From Granulicella sp. (GTDB taxonomy: Bacteria; Acidobacteriota; Terriglobia; Terriglobales; Acidobacteriaceae): DNA of 17,128 nt. Positions 7,444 through 14,980 of this stretch are shown piece after piece (position 1 is the stretch's first letter; every line of letters starts with the position of its first letter). The stretch covers positions 1-17,128 of the forward strand of contig PKWK01000203.1 in NCBI GenBank assembly GCA_003133205.1. The letters are read 5' to 3'. The position numbers were made by a program, and so were the translations under genes. The notes beneath the pieces are model-generated. The model saw only the letters and a program-made list of their open reading frames with translations, made no database searches and was not told where the DNA came from.

Positions 7444-7668
7444 TCAGGGCTTGAGTGCCTGCCGATGCTTGTGGCCCGAGGCATTGGATTCGGACCGCGT
7501 ACGGTGACCGCGGCGGCGAAACAGGAACGCCGACCCGCATGCGCCGCACTTCCACGGATAAATTCCAAAGAAGCCCAATACTCTCCGCTGCATGAATCCG
7601 TTGCGGTTGATGCGCATCGCAACAGTGCCTTTGCACACGGGACATACGACTTCGTTCGTCGAGTTCAT
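7444..7668 (-). CDS. Small zinc-ribbon protein
   Basis: A 74-residue protein with two Cys pairs, C-P-V-C (9-12) and C-G-A-C (41-44), separated by 28 residues: a treble-clef or zinc-ribbon knuckle arrangement. Between the pairs lies a basic and aromatic segment, N-G-F-M-Q-R-R-V-L-G-F-F-G-I-Y-P-W-K, that could form a beta hairpin; the tail is Arg/His-rich. Start ATG 7668 places the first Cys pair eight residues in; the frame is open to 7716, but those extra residues look unstructured. The ribosome site is a weak CAGGGG. It converges on the lyase gene with a gap of only six bases. Proteins of this kind occur as stand-alone genes in Acidobacteriota as far as I recall; function (nucleic acid or protein binding) is unknown. 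Confidence 0.72.
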   Translation of the reverse strand: MNSTNEVVCPVCKGTVAMRINRNGFMQRRVLGFFGIYPWKCGACGSAFLFRRRGHRTRSESNASGHKHRQALKP

Positions 7669-7745
7669 GGCTGGCTGCCCCTGAGTGTCACTTTGAACGC
7701 TGCGCCCTGGACTCAACTCAGGACGGAACTCTGTCGGCAGATTCT

Positions 7746-7755
7746 AGCAATTGCT
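7746..7755. repeat. Ten-base perfect palindrome AGCAATTGCT
   Basis: A perfect palindrome in the spacer upstream of the zinc-ribbon gene and downstream of eda. It could be a dimer-binding operator. It is one of two palindromes in this 183-base gap. Confidence 0.3.
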
Positions 7756-7796
7756 CGGATTTCCAGTATTTGACCACAAATTCGACGGCCCGTGGA

Positions 7797-7812
7797 GATT
7801 ACTTTAGTAATC
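7797..7812. repeat. Near-perfect palindrome GATTACT-TT-AGTAATC
   Basis: Seven-base complementary arms (7797-7803 and 7806-7812) around a two-base centre, lying 40 bases past the eda stop. With a two-base centre it is better suited to binding a dimeric regulator than to forming an RNA hairpin, and there is no T-run after it on the minus strand, so I do not call it a terminator. The zinc-ribbon gene downstream would be the natural target. Confidence 0.35.
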
Positions 7813-7851
7813 GCCGCGTTAACAGACGTGTCAATCAGCGAATGGAACAAC

Positions 7852-8496
7852 TTACTCGCGGAACTTGCGAACAATCGCAAGGTATTTGCGCGCGCTTTCG
7901 GTGATCGTCTCCGGATGACCTTCGGCGATCGCCTTCAGGTTTACCAGGTCGGCGCCCACGCCCAGGGCGAACGCTCCTGCCTCAAGAAACTCCGCGGCGG
8001 TCGCCTGCGAGACACCGCCGGTGGGGATCATCTCGACCTGGGGCAGCGGCGCCTTCACCGACTTCAGGTATTTTGCCCCGCCCAGAGAACTAGCCGGGAA
8101 TATCTTGACCACATCCGCGCCAGCCTCCCATGCAGTGACGATCTCAGTAGGCGTGAGCGCGCCGGGAAGCACAGCCACGCCGTAGCGGTGGCACATCTCG
8201 ATGGTCTTTACGTTGAGCGCAGGGCTGACCACAAATTGCGCGCCTTCGAGGATGCACATGCGCGCAGTCTCCGGGTCGAGCACGGTGCCCGCGCCGATCA
8301 GGATGTCGGGGCGTTCTTCAGCCAGCCGCCGCATGACGCGTATGGCGCCAGGAACGGTCATCGTAACTTCGAGGACGGTGACGCCGCCAGCCGCGATGGC
8401 CGATGCCAGCGCCAACGCCTGTTCTTCACTTTCGGCGCGCAGGACGGGCACAAGGCCGATCTCGCGGAGTGCTTTGAGAACTTCTGCTTTCTGCAT
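7852..8496 (-). CDS. eda: KDPG/KHG aldolase
   Basis: Class I aldolase that cleaves 2-keto-3-deoxy-6-phosphogluconate to pyruvate and glyceraldehyde-3-phosphate, the last step of uronate catabolism and of the Entner-Doudoroff pathway. The 214 residues cover the whole TIM barrel. Visible catalytic features: Glu43 in V-L-E-V-T (general acid/base), the substrate phosphate and carboxylate loops G-A-G-T-V (68-72) and P-G-A-L-T-P (111-116), and the Schiff-base Lys131 in V-V-K-I-F-P-A. G-G-V (near 160) and the ending G-V-G-A-D-L complete the barrel. Ribosome site AGGAG lies six bases before ATG 8496. It is last in the kduI-kdgK-eda operon, 26 bases after kdgK, which fixes its role as the KDPG lyase here. 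Confidence 0.95.
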   Translation of the reverse strand: MQKAEVLKALREIGLVPVLRAESEEQALALASAIAAGGVTVLEVTMTVPGAIRVMRRLAEERPDILIGAGTVLDPETARMCILEGAQFVVSPALNVKTIEMCHRYGVAVLPGALTPTEIVTAWEAGADVVKIFPASSLGGAKYLKSVKAPLPQVEMIPTGGVSQATAAEFLEAGAFALGVGADLVNLKAIAEGHPETITESARKYLAIVRKFRE

Positions 8497-8522
8497 TCTT
8501 TCTCCTATTTCGGTGGGTGCGG

Positions 8523-9638
8523 TCAGCGCTGTACGCGCGCGCCGCCGCCTTTCATAATGCGCTGCACTTCGTCGAACGTGGCCATGGTGGTGTCGCCGGG
8601 CGTGGTCATCGCGAGTGCGCCGTGCGCGCAGCCGCAGTTGACCGCCCAGTCCGCACCCTTTTCGTTCAGAAAGCCATAGATCAATCCGGAGGCAAACGAG
8701 TCGCCGCCTCCGACGCGATCGAAAATCTCCAGGTCGGGCATCGGCCGCGCCTCATGGAAGCATCCCTCGTAGTAGCACACCGCGCCCCAGTCGTTGACCG
8801 TCGCTGTTTTCGCATGGCGCAGCGTGGTGGCAACCGCCCGGAAGTTGGGGAACGTCGCGACGGCCTTCTCAATCATCTTCCGGAAGTTCGCCGAGTCGAG
8901 TTCGCCAAGATCATCGCCGACGCCTTCGATCTGGAACCCCAGCGCGGCGGTGAAGTCCTCTTCGTTGCCGATCATCACGTCGACATACGACGCCAGTTCG
9001 CGATTGACTTCCGTGGCGCGAGCCTTGCCGCCAATGGACTTCCACAGCGAGTCGCGGTAGTTCAGGTCGTAGCTGATCATGGTGCCGTGCTTGCGCGCCG
9101 CCACCATCGCCTCTTTGCACACCTCGGGCGTCGACTCACTCAGCGCGCAGAAGATTCCGCCAGTATGCAGCCACCGCGAACCTTCCTTGCCAAAGATCTC
9201 GTCCCAGTCGATCTGCCCAGGCTGTAACTGGCTAACCGCCGTATGCCCACGGTCCGAGCAGCCCAACGCAGCGCGCACACCGAACCCGCGCTCAGTGAAA
9301 TTCAACCCGTTGCGCGTAGTCCGGCCGACACCGTCATACTTGGTCCACACCACATGCGACTGGTCCACGCCGCCCTGCAGCATCAGGTCTTCCAGCAGAC
9401 GACCCACGGGATTGTCCGCCAGCGCAGTCACGACCGCGGTCTTCAATCCGAAGCAGCGGCGCAGGCCACGAGCGACGTTGTACTCACCGCCACCCTCCCA
9501 CACCTGGAACTGGCGTGCCGTGGCAACTCGCACGTCGCCCGGATCAAGCCGCAGCATCACCTCGCCAAGGCTCACCAGATCCCACTTACACTCTTCCTTC
9601 TTGCGAATTACCAGACTGTTCTTACCGCCGGCTGTCAT
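8523..9638 (-). CDS. kdgK: 2-keto-3-deoxygluconate kinase (PfkB family)
   Basis: Phosphorylates KDG at C6 with ATP to give KDPG. This is a ribokinase-fold protein of 371 residues, longer than the roughly 310 of E. coli KdgK because of an N-terminal extension and insertions in the middle. It shows L-G-E-V-M-L-R-L-D (24-32), the sugar-binding G-G-G-E-Y-N-V-A-R-G-L near residue 50, D-L-N-Y-R near 195, and the PfkB signature D-R-V-G-G-G-D-S-F (307-315) with catalytic base Asp313. The tyrosine in G-G-E-Y-N replaces the more usual small residue, a variant I associate with KDG-type kinases. Ribosome site AGGAG six bases before ATG 9638. It sits between kduI (28 bases upstream) and eda (26 bases downstream). 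Substrate specificity is inferred from context more than from single residues. Confidence 0.88.
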   Translation of the reverse strand: MTAGGKNSLVIRKKEECKWDLVSLGEVMLRLDPGDVRVATARQFQVWEGGGEYNVARGLRRCFGLKTAVVTALADNPVGRLLEDLMLQGGVDQSHVVWTKYDGVGRTTRNGLNFTERGFGVRAALGCSDRGHTAVSQLQPGQIDWDEIFGKEGSRWLHTGGIFCALSESTPEVCKEAMVAARKHGTMISYDLNYRDSLWKSIGGKARATEVNRELASYVDVMIGNEEDFTAALGFQIEGVGDDLGELDSANFRKMIEKAVATFPNFRAVATTLRHAKTATVNDWGAVCYYEGCFHEARPMPDLEIFDRVGGGDSFASGLIYGFLNEKGADWAVNCGCAHGALAMTTPGDTTMATFDEVQRIMKGGGARVQR

Positions 9639-9666
9639 TCAAGCTCCTATCGAATTACTGGACGTC

Positions 9667-10497
9667 CTACTTCAGGTCCTTGATCGCAACCGGGTCCATG
9701 TCGGCGTAGTCCTGATTCTCACCGCCCATGCCCCAGCAGAAGCCGTAGTTCTTGGTCCCAACGCCCGCATGAATCGACCACCCCGGCGACACAACGACCT
9801 GCTTATCCGCCATCACGATGTGGCTGGTCGCATCCGGCGGCCCCATCAGGTGCACGACGCGCTGATCGGGCTCAACATCAAAATAGAAATAGATCTCGGA
9901 CCGTCGCATATGCGTGTGCGCCGGCATCGTATTCCAGTTGCTACCGGGCGCGAGCAGCGTGAATCCCATCACCAACTGGCAGCTCTTGATGCCGTCGCGG
10001 TGAATTGCCTTGTAGATGGTCCGCTTGTTGCAGGTCTCGATGGATCCGAGCGCCACCCCTTGAAGGTCTGCGCATTTCACCATCTTCGTCGGATACTCCG
10101 CATGCGCCGGGTAGCTCAGCAGGTAGAAACAGGCCGGTTCTGCCGCGGACTTGCTCGAAAACGTAACGTCCTTACTGCCGCGGCTTACGTAGAGGCAGTC
10201 CATCTTGTCCAGCTCGAAGGTGACGCCGTCGACGACAACCGATCCGGCACCGCCCACGTTGAGCACGCCCAGTTCGCGGCGCTCCAGAAAATACTCCGCG
10301 CGCAATTCAGGCTGGGTCTCCAGCGTCAGCGCTCCAGTCGTCGGGACGGCCGAACCGATTACGGTGCGGTCGAGGTCGACGTACGCGTACTCGATCTTCC
10401 CGGGGTTGAACATGCCTTCAAGTAGAAAGGTTGCGCGAAGTTCTTCGCTCGTCATTCGTGCATAGCGCACGGGATCGGCCATCTGCAGCAGTTTCAT
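9667..10497 (-). CDS. kduI: 5-keto-4-deoxyuronate isomerase
   Basis: 4-deoxy-L-threo-5-hexosulose-uronate ketol-isomerase, converting the ring-opened product of unsaturated uronates into 3-deoxy-D-glycero-2,5-hexodiulosonate. It is a zinc-dependent cupin-fold protein. The 276 residues compare with 278 in E. coli. The metal ligands are all visible: His194 and His196 in M-P-A-H-T-H-M, Glu201 in R-R-S-E-I-Y, and His243 in W-S-I-H-A-G, equivalent to the E. coli 196/198/203/245 set as I remember it. The start is ATG 10497 with GGAG at ideal spacing; the frame continues to 10524 but without a ribosome site. First gene of the kduI-kdgK-eda operon. A candidate promoter lies about 50 bases upstream. 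Confidence 0.96.
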   Translation of the reverse strand: MKLLQMADPVRYARMTSEELRATFLLEGMFNPGKIEYAYVDLDRTVIGSAVPTTGALTLETQPELRAEYFLERRELGVLNVGGAGSVVVDGVTFELDKMDCLYVSRGSKDVTFSSKSAAEPACFYLLSYPAHAEYPTKMVKCADLQGVALGSIETCNKRTIYKAIHRDGIKSCQLVMGFTLLAPGSNWNTMPAHTHMRRSEIYFYFDVEPDQRVVHLMGPPDATSHIVMADKQVVVSPGWSIHAGVGTKNYGFCWGMGGENQDYADMDPVAIKDLK

Positions 10498-10552
10498 GAG
10501 TCTCCTTCGTGTGTCCACGCCCATTCACAGGGGCAGGGCAACGCCGTCCACC

Positions 10553-10581
10553 ATTGTAGCGGACAGATTTAGCGATGGCCG
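10553..10581 (-). promoter_or_regulatory. Candidate sigma-70-type promoter for kduI-kdgK-eda
   Basis: On the minus strand a good -10 box TACAAT (10558-10553) is preceded after 17 bases by a weak -35 match CGGCCA (10581-10576). Transcription would begin about 50 bases before the kduI start. The -10 is convincing; the -35 is poor, which fits a regulated promoter needing an activator. No clear operator is recognised in this 170-base spacer. Confidence 0.35.
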
Positions 10582-10667
10582 GTGACGCAACTCACTGAGC
10601 GGATGCCCGGGAAGTGCTTAACACCGCAATTCTCGGAGGATTCGGGGCAAGGGACGCGGCAGGCTGG

Positions 10668-11747
10668 TCAGGGTCTCGCCTCGTGCACCAGGTTGAACGG
10701 CGTCTGGGTGGCGCGGCGGAATTTCTGGAATCCGCCGCTGGTGACGACCTCCCGGATGCGCTTCTCGCCCGCCTGCGCGCCTAGCGCCGCTCCAACCTCC
10801 TGCGAGATCGATGCAGGCACGCACAGCAAGGTGGAAGCCGAATAGAAGACACGTCCCACCGGATTGTGATTGCCCTCCGTGGCGTCCTCCGCATACGGCT
10901 CGACGATCATCCACGTCCCGTCCGGCTTCATGGCGGAATGTACGTGGGCCGCGGCGCCGACAGGATCGCCCATGTCGTGCAGGCAGTCGAAGAAGGCGAC
11001 AAAGCCGTACCCCTTACCGGGAAAAGCCTTGGCGGAGGCAACGGCGAAGGTGACGCGATCGGCCACACCCTCGCGCTGGGCGGCCTCGCGCGCCATGTCG
11101 ATGGAGCCGGCGTGGTAGTCGAAGCCGAAGAACTCGTACTTGGGGAATTCCTTCGCCATGACGATCGTGGACGCGCCTAGCCCACATCCGACATCGGCGA
11201 CCTTGGCGCCAGATCGCAGCTTCGCCTCCACACCGTCGAGCGCGGGAATCCACTGCGTGGTCAGGTTGGCGAGGTAGCCGGGACGGAAGAAGCGCTCGGT
11301 ACCGTGGAAGAGGTCGTGATGATGCTCGTGCCATCCGACTCCCTTGCCGGTGAGGAATGCCTGTTCGATCTTGTCCGCGTCGTGGAAGCACGAGGAGATG
11401 ATCTGGAAGATGCCGGGCAGGAAAGCGGGGCTGTCATCCATGGCAAGCGCAAGGGCCTGCTCCGGTGGGAGCGTGTACGTTGCAGTCGCGGCGTCGTAGG
11501 CGATGTAGCCGCTGGCGGCGTTGGCGTTGAGCCACTCCCGGACATAGCGCTCCGTGGTCCCGGTGCGCTTGGCCAGTTCGGCTGGAGTGACGGGCGTGCT
11601 GTCCGCCATGGCTTTGTAGAGCCCCAGGCGGTCGCCCAGCAGGATCAGAACGGCGTGCATCGCCGCGCCCATGTCTCCGACGGCACGTCCCATAAATGCG
11701 TTGAGCTTCGCTTCGTTGATCGGTGCAATGCTGGCTGGCATTCCCAT
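10668..11747 (-). CDS. SAM-dependent methyltransferase with winged-helix N-domain (Rv2258c-like)
   Basis: A 359-residue class I methyltransferase. The N-terminal part is a winged-helix dimerisation-type domain with V-T-P-A-E-L-A-K-R-T-G-T-T-E-R-Y-V-R-E-W-L (53-73). A linker rich in His follows (W-H-E-H-H-H-D, 139-145), then the Rossmann domain with SAM motif I V-A-D-V-G-C-G-L-G (183-191), acidic motif G-F-D-Y-H (about 207-211), and D-C-L-H-D-M-G-D-P (about 254-262). The architecture matches the mycobacterial Rv2258c group and is related to O-methyltransferases acting on small molecules. ATG 11747 is chosen because a strong CAGGAGG lies seven bases upstream; the frame is open to 11885. It sits between kduI and kduD, divergent from kduD, with no evident link to uronate breakdown. 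The acceptor substrate is unknown. Confidence 0.88.
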   Translation of the reverse strand: MGMPASIAPINEAKLNAFMGRAVGDMGAAMHAVLILLGDRLGLYKAMADSTPVTPAELAKRTGTTERYVREWLNANAASGYIAYDAATATYTLPPEQALALAMDDSPAFLPGIFQIISSCFHDADKIEQAFLTGKGVGWHEHHHDLFHGTERFFRPGYLANLTTQWIPALDGVEAKLRSGAKVADVGCGLGASTIVMAKEFPKYEFFGFDYHAGSIDMAREAAQREGVADRVTFAVASAKAFPGKGYGFVAFFDCLHDMGDPVGAAAHVHSAMKPDGTWMIVEPYAEDATEGNHNPVGRVFYSASTLLCVPASISQEVGAALGAQAGEKRIREVVTSGGFQKFRRATQTPFNLVHEARP

Positions 11748-11788
11748 ACGCGCCTCCTGAAAACCGAAATTGAAACTTGCAGGCGGGT

Positions 11789-11818
11789 ATATTAATCCTC
11801 GCGACCGATTATCGACAA
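11789..11818 (-). promoter_or_regulatory. Candidate promoter for the methyltransferase gene
   Basis: On the minus strand, TTGTCG (11818-11813) and TAATAT (11794-11789) are separated by 18 bases and lie about 45 bases before the methyltransferase start. Each hexamer matches the sigma-70 consensus at four of six positions, so this is plausible but not certain. Confidence 0.3.
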
Positions 11819-11898
11819 GATGCAAAAGTCTGCATACCCGGCCTCGGCACTCCGTGACAAACCTTCGGCGTCTGAGCACGGTCATCAGCCTGTGTCGT

Positions 11899-11928
11899 TT
11901 GCCCGACCCGGCAACGCCAGCGTAAAGT
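11899..11928 (+). promoter_or_regulatory. Candidate promoter for kduD, start point close to the start codon
   Basis: TTGCCC (11899-11904) and TAAAGT (11923-11928) are 18 bases apart; transcription would begin within a few bases of the kduD ATG at 11939. This agrees with the absence of a ribosome-binding site there and suggests a leaderless or nearly leaderless transcript. Box matches are only moderate. Confidence 0.3.
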
Positions 11929-11938
11929 TATCCTCATC

Positions 11939-12706
<768 letters not shown>

Positions 12707-12761
12707 GCAGTTCGCTCGACCGAAAGCCCGCAGCGGGAGTGCGCTTGCGAGATCCGCAGCA

Positions 12762-13217
12762 ATGAAGACGCTGTCCTCGAACGACGAACTCGCAAGCATC
12801 CGCAGCCGTATTGCCCTGATCGGCCCCACAGACACTCGTCTGTGGGGCACGATGAGCGCTCACCAGATGCTGTGCCACCTCCGCGATTCCTTCGAATGTC
12901 CGCTGGGCGAGCGCGTTCCCGCGCCAATCAAGGGGCCACCGATCCCAGTGTCCGTGTGCAAGTGGCTCGCCCTGCGCTTTCCCATGAAGTGGCCCAAAGG
13001 AGTGCAGACGCCGCCGGAGATGGACCAGCGCATCGGGGGCACGCCGCCCGAAGACCTCGAAACCGACCGCGCAGCGCTGCTCAGCAAGCTGGATGAATTT
13101 GTGCGCGCAACAGGCCCGTGGGCGCCGCATCCCATGTTTGGTGCTATGACCAGGGCCGAGTGGATGCGCTGGGGCTACCTCCACACCGACCACCACCTCC
13201 GCCAGTTCGGCCGCTGA
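12762..13217 (+). CDS. DinB-like protein, DUF1569 family
   Basis: A 151-residue four-helix-bundle protein of the DinB/YfiT-like superfamily. The family-type segments are W-G-T-M-S-A-H-Q-M-L-C-H-L (28-40) and, at the C-terminus, H-P-M-F-G-A-M-T-R-A-E-W followed by Y-L-H-T-D-H-H-L-R-Q-F-G (139-150). His34 or His39 together with His141 and His144/145 are placed to form the usual metal-binding triad. Members are thought to be metal-dependent hydrolases or thiol transferases, but the function of this subgroup is not established. It starts 55 bases after kduD on the same strand without a clear ribosome site, so it may be read from the same transcript. An 11-base-pair perfect hairpin lies within codons 21-29. 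Confidence 0.8.
   Translation: MKTLSSNDELASIRSRIALIGPTDTRLWGTMSAHQMLCHLRDSFECPLGERVPAPIKGPPIPVSVCKWLALRFPMKWPKGVQTPPEMDQRIGGTPPEDLETDRAALLSKLDEFVRATGPWAPHPMFGAMTRAEWMRWGYLHTDHHLRQFGR
12823..12848. repeat. Perfect hairpin inside the DUF1569 coding sequence
   Basis: GCCCCACAGAC (12823-12833) and GTCTGTGGGGC (12838-12848) are exactly complementary around the tetraloop ACTC. An 11-base-pair, GC-rich perfect stem within a coding sequence is unlikely by chance; it starts about 60 bases after the start codon and should be very stable in the mRNA. There is no T-run after it. Confidence 0.85.
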
Positions 13218-13263
13218 CTCCCCCGGTCTCGTCATCCGCATCTAACCGCGCAGGAGAATTTCA

Positions 13264-13479
13264 ATGCCCCAGAGCCCACACGACCGAGCCGCCGAATTCC
13301 ACAATCTTGCCGCACATGCCCACTCCGCGGCCGCAGCCTCCCACAGCCAGGGCAGCCTCACCGCCCATGAGCTTTCGCGCCAGGCGCACGAGCACTCCAC
13401 CCGCGCCCTCGAGGAGTCGCGCAAGGCGGCCGAGCAGCACGACGAATCGCCAGCAACGCCAGCCTCCGAGAAAAAATAG
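13264..13479 (+). CDS. Small His/Ala-rich hydrophilic protein
   Basis: A 71-residue soluble, probably all-helical protein with no membrane segment. It contains repeated H-x-x-A/S patterns: F-H-N-L-A-A-H-A-H-S-A-A-A-A-S-H (12-27), then L-T-A-H-E-L-S-R-Q-A-H-E-H-S (32-45), and a charged, Lys-ending tail. AGGAG (13252-13256) seven bases before ATG 13264 supports a translated gene. I recall similar short proteins with H-E-L-S-R-Q-A-H-E-H-S in many soil proteobacteria and acidobacteria, without assigned function. The evenly spaced His residues could bind metal; that is inference. It converges with the broken glycosyltransferase, 16 bases away. Confidence 0.75.
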   Translation: MPQSPHDRAAEFHNLAAHAHSAAAASHSQGSLTAHELSRQAHEHSTRALEESRKAAEQHDESPATPASEKK

Positions 13480-13495
13480 CCACATCGAAAGCACT

Positions 13496-14201
13496 CTATT
13501 GCAGCCGCTTCGGCCGCAGCGACAGGCCGGTGCGCAGCAACACATTCAGAATCCCTGCCGCCGCACGGAAGGAAGCAACCGAGTCCCCGGAGACCTTCGA
13601 GGTCCCGGCAAGCCTGCGCTGGTAGTCCACCGCAATCTCCTCGATCCGCAGGCCATACTGACAGGCCTTCACCTGCATCTCCAGGTTCCAGCCGTAGGTC
13701 ATCTCCGACATATATGCAACTGTTCCAGTGAAGCTCGCCGGATCGCCCGAAACGAGCCCATGTCGGTGTACCGCACCCGCTGCGTGATCCATAGCAACCG
13801 GCCCACCATCCAACCCGCGAAGACCTGGCTGGGCAGCATGCTTCCCGGCTCGCGCGTCCCGCGAATCCGCGAACCGATGACGAAGTCGGCCTCGCCACAC
13901 TCGATCGGCCCCACCAGACGATTGAGGCCGGCGATCACGTCCGATCCGTCGCCATCCATGAACACCAGAATGTCGCTGCCGGCGAGTGCCGCGTCTGATC
14001 CAGCCTTGCAAGCCGCCCCATACCCCCGCGCCGACTCGACGACCCGCGCGCCCGCCGCCGCCGCAATCGCCCGGTCCCATCCGTGCTCCCGTTATCCACC
14101 ACGATGCACTCGGCGATGCGGTCCCACGGCATCTCCGCCACAACGCACCCGATCGACCCAGGCTCATTCAAAGCCGGAATAATGATGGAGATTCGCTTCA
14201 T
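13496..14201 (-). pseudogene. Family 2 glycosyltransferase (polyprenol-phosphate-sugar synthase type), two frameshifts
   Basis: The region encodes one glycosyltransferase spread over three reading frames. Frame one, from ATG 14201, gives M-K-R-I-S-I-I-I-P-A-L-N-E-P through V-V-D-N-G-S-T-D-G-T. After 14070-14072 the sequence continues in a second frame with E-S-A-R-G-Y-G-A-A-C-K-A-G, the metal-binding F-M-D-G-D-G-S-D (near 13965-13940), F-V-I-G-S-R and D-M-G-S-F-R-A-I. After 13709-13716 a third frame continues M-S-E-M-T-Y-G-W-N-L-E-M-Q and R-R-L-A-G-T-S-K-V-S-G-D to the stop. Adding one G to the GGG run and removing one AT from ATATAT restores a 234-residue protein of normal family length. The intact family transfers sugars to dolichyl- or polyprenyl-phosphate. 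Either a recent pseudogene or two assembly indels. No ribosome site is evident at the start. Confidence 0.88.
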
Positions 14202-14364
14202 TAGAGTTCGAGCTTACAAGGCAGGACGCGGAGATGCTTATCAAACGAAGCGAATCCAAGCCACATTTGACCCCCAAATTCAGCCCTAAAACACAGTTGA
14301 CCGCCGTCACATACGGCCACCCCCATCCCGGGTGTATTCTCCTAGGCGTGTGGAGGTGCACCCT

Positions 14365-14568
14365 ATGGCGCACGGACTGAATTCCTCCAAATCACCGGCA
14401 CGACCTGCCCGTCAGGCGATCGAAAAAGCTTCAGAGAGTTCGATTGACGCCTTCAAGAACGAACACCGCAAGATGGACAACTTCGCGATGCGCGTGGCCA
14501 GGAGAGCGCAGAACCGCTTGATTGACAACGAGCAGAATATTCCCGGAAGCACAATTTTTTCGAAGTAA
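14365..14568 (+). CDS. Small basic protein, unknown function
   Basis: A 67-residue hydrophilic protein that I do not recognise. GGAGG (14352-14356) eight bases before ATG 14365 makes a real start likely, although the frame is open from a GTG at 14332. The first 25 residues are Ser/Pro/Arg-rich and probably disordered; residues 24-55 (E-K-A-S-E-S-S-I-D-A-F-K and M-R-V-A-R-R-A-Q-N-R) form a likely amphipathic, basic helix, and the tail is N-I-P-G-S-T-I-F-S-K. No Cys, no membrane segment. It could bind nucleic acid or be a stress-type small protein; there is no direct evidence for either. Confidence 0.6.
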   Translation: MAHGLNSSKSPARPARQAIEKASESSIDAFKNEHRKMDNFAMRVARRAQNRLIDNEQNIPGSTIFSK

Positions 14569-14676
14569 GGAAGATTCGCAACCGGGCGTAGGCGTTCCCT
14601 TGGCGCGCGTCCTTGAGCCACACTATGCCCTTTCGACCGCGCGTCAGTGCGGCCGTCGCCGAGGGCGAATCAGGAC

Positions 14677-14853
14677 TCAGACCGCGCTGCCGCTCTTGCC
14701 GGAGCGCTCCTTCGCCTGGGTGGCCATAGCGATGCCCTCCTGCGTGCCAACATGCGGCCGGGTCTTGAGGCGCCTGGTGTAGAAGACCCAGTACGCGATC
14801 ACCAGCAGGGCGACGATGATCAGAACACCATAAACGATCTGCGTTAGTCCCAT
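14677..14853 (-). CDS. Small single-pass membrane protein (58 residues)
   Basis: Reading the minus strand from ATG 14853 gives an uninterrupted 58-codon frame ending in TGA. Residues 1-26 contain one strongly hydrophobic helix, I-V-Y-G-V-L-I-I-V-A-L-L-V-I-A-Y-W-V-F-Y, then T-R-R-L-K-T-R-P (26-33) as a basic stop-transfer signal and a hydrophilic tail with A-T-Q-A-K-E-R-S-G-K-S-G. This composition is typical of a genuine single-pass protein and would not arise easily by chance in a GC-rich region. The ribosome site is weak. It lies between a small basic protein gene and rdgB in an otherwise unoccupied gap of about 410 bases. Function unknown. Confidence 0.6.
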   Translation of the reverse strand: MGLTQIVYGVLIIVALLVIAYWVFYTRRLKTRPHVGTQEGIAMATQAKERSGKSGSAV

Positions 14854-14980
14854 ATCGATCTCGATGGTACGAGCGACATTCTAGTCCACTCGAAGGACTC
14901 GTGGCTGTCAAATTTTCCACCCGCCAACGCGCCGAATCCGCTGACTGGCTGACTCTCTAAACCCGCGGCCGCGCAACGAG

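Noticed and set aside
7792..8679. Plus-strand open frame of 295 codons opposite eda
   Set aside because: Antisense to an aldolase with both catalytic residues in place; the product shows no domain.
9079..10425. Plus-strand open frame of 448 codons opposite kdgK and kduI
   Set aside because: It spans two well-identified genes and their spacer in antisense, with low-complexity Ser/Arg/Pro sequence and no ribosome site.
12726..12740. CCCGCAGCGGG after kduD as a terminator
   Set aside because: Arms are only three to five bases once a loop is allowed, and no T-run follows.
13118..14182. Plus-strand open frame of 354 codons across the DUF1569 end, the His-rich small gene and the glycosyltransferase
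   Set aside because: Pro/Arg/Ser-rich shadow crossing three separate genes; the real genes in other frames have motifs and ribosome sites.
14297..14340. TTGACC and TATTCT as a promoter for the small basic protein
   Set aside because: The two boxes are 32 bases apart, too far for a sigma-70 promoter, and no better partner for either was found.
14453..14920. Minus-strand open frame of 155 codons in the gap before rdgB
   Set aside because: Different frame from the clean 58-codon membrane protein in the same place and antisense to the small basic protein gene; its composition is shadow-like.
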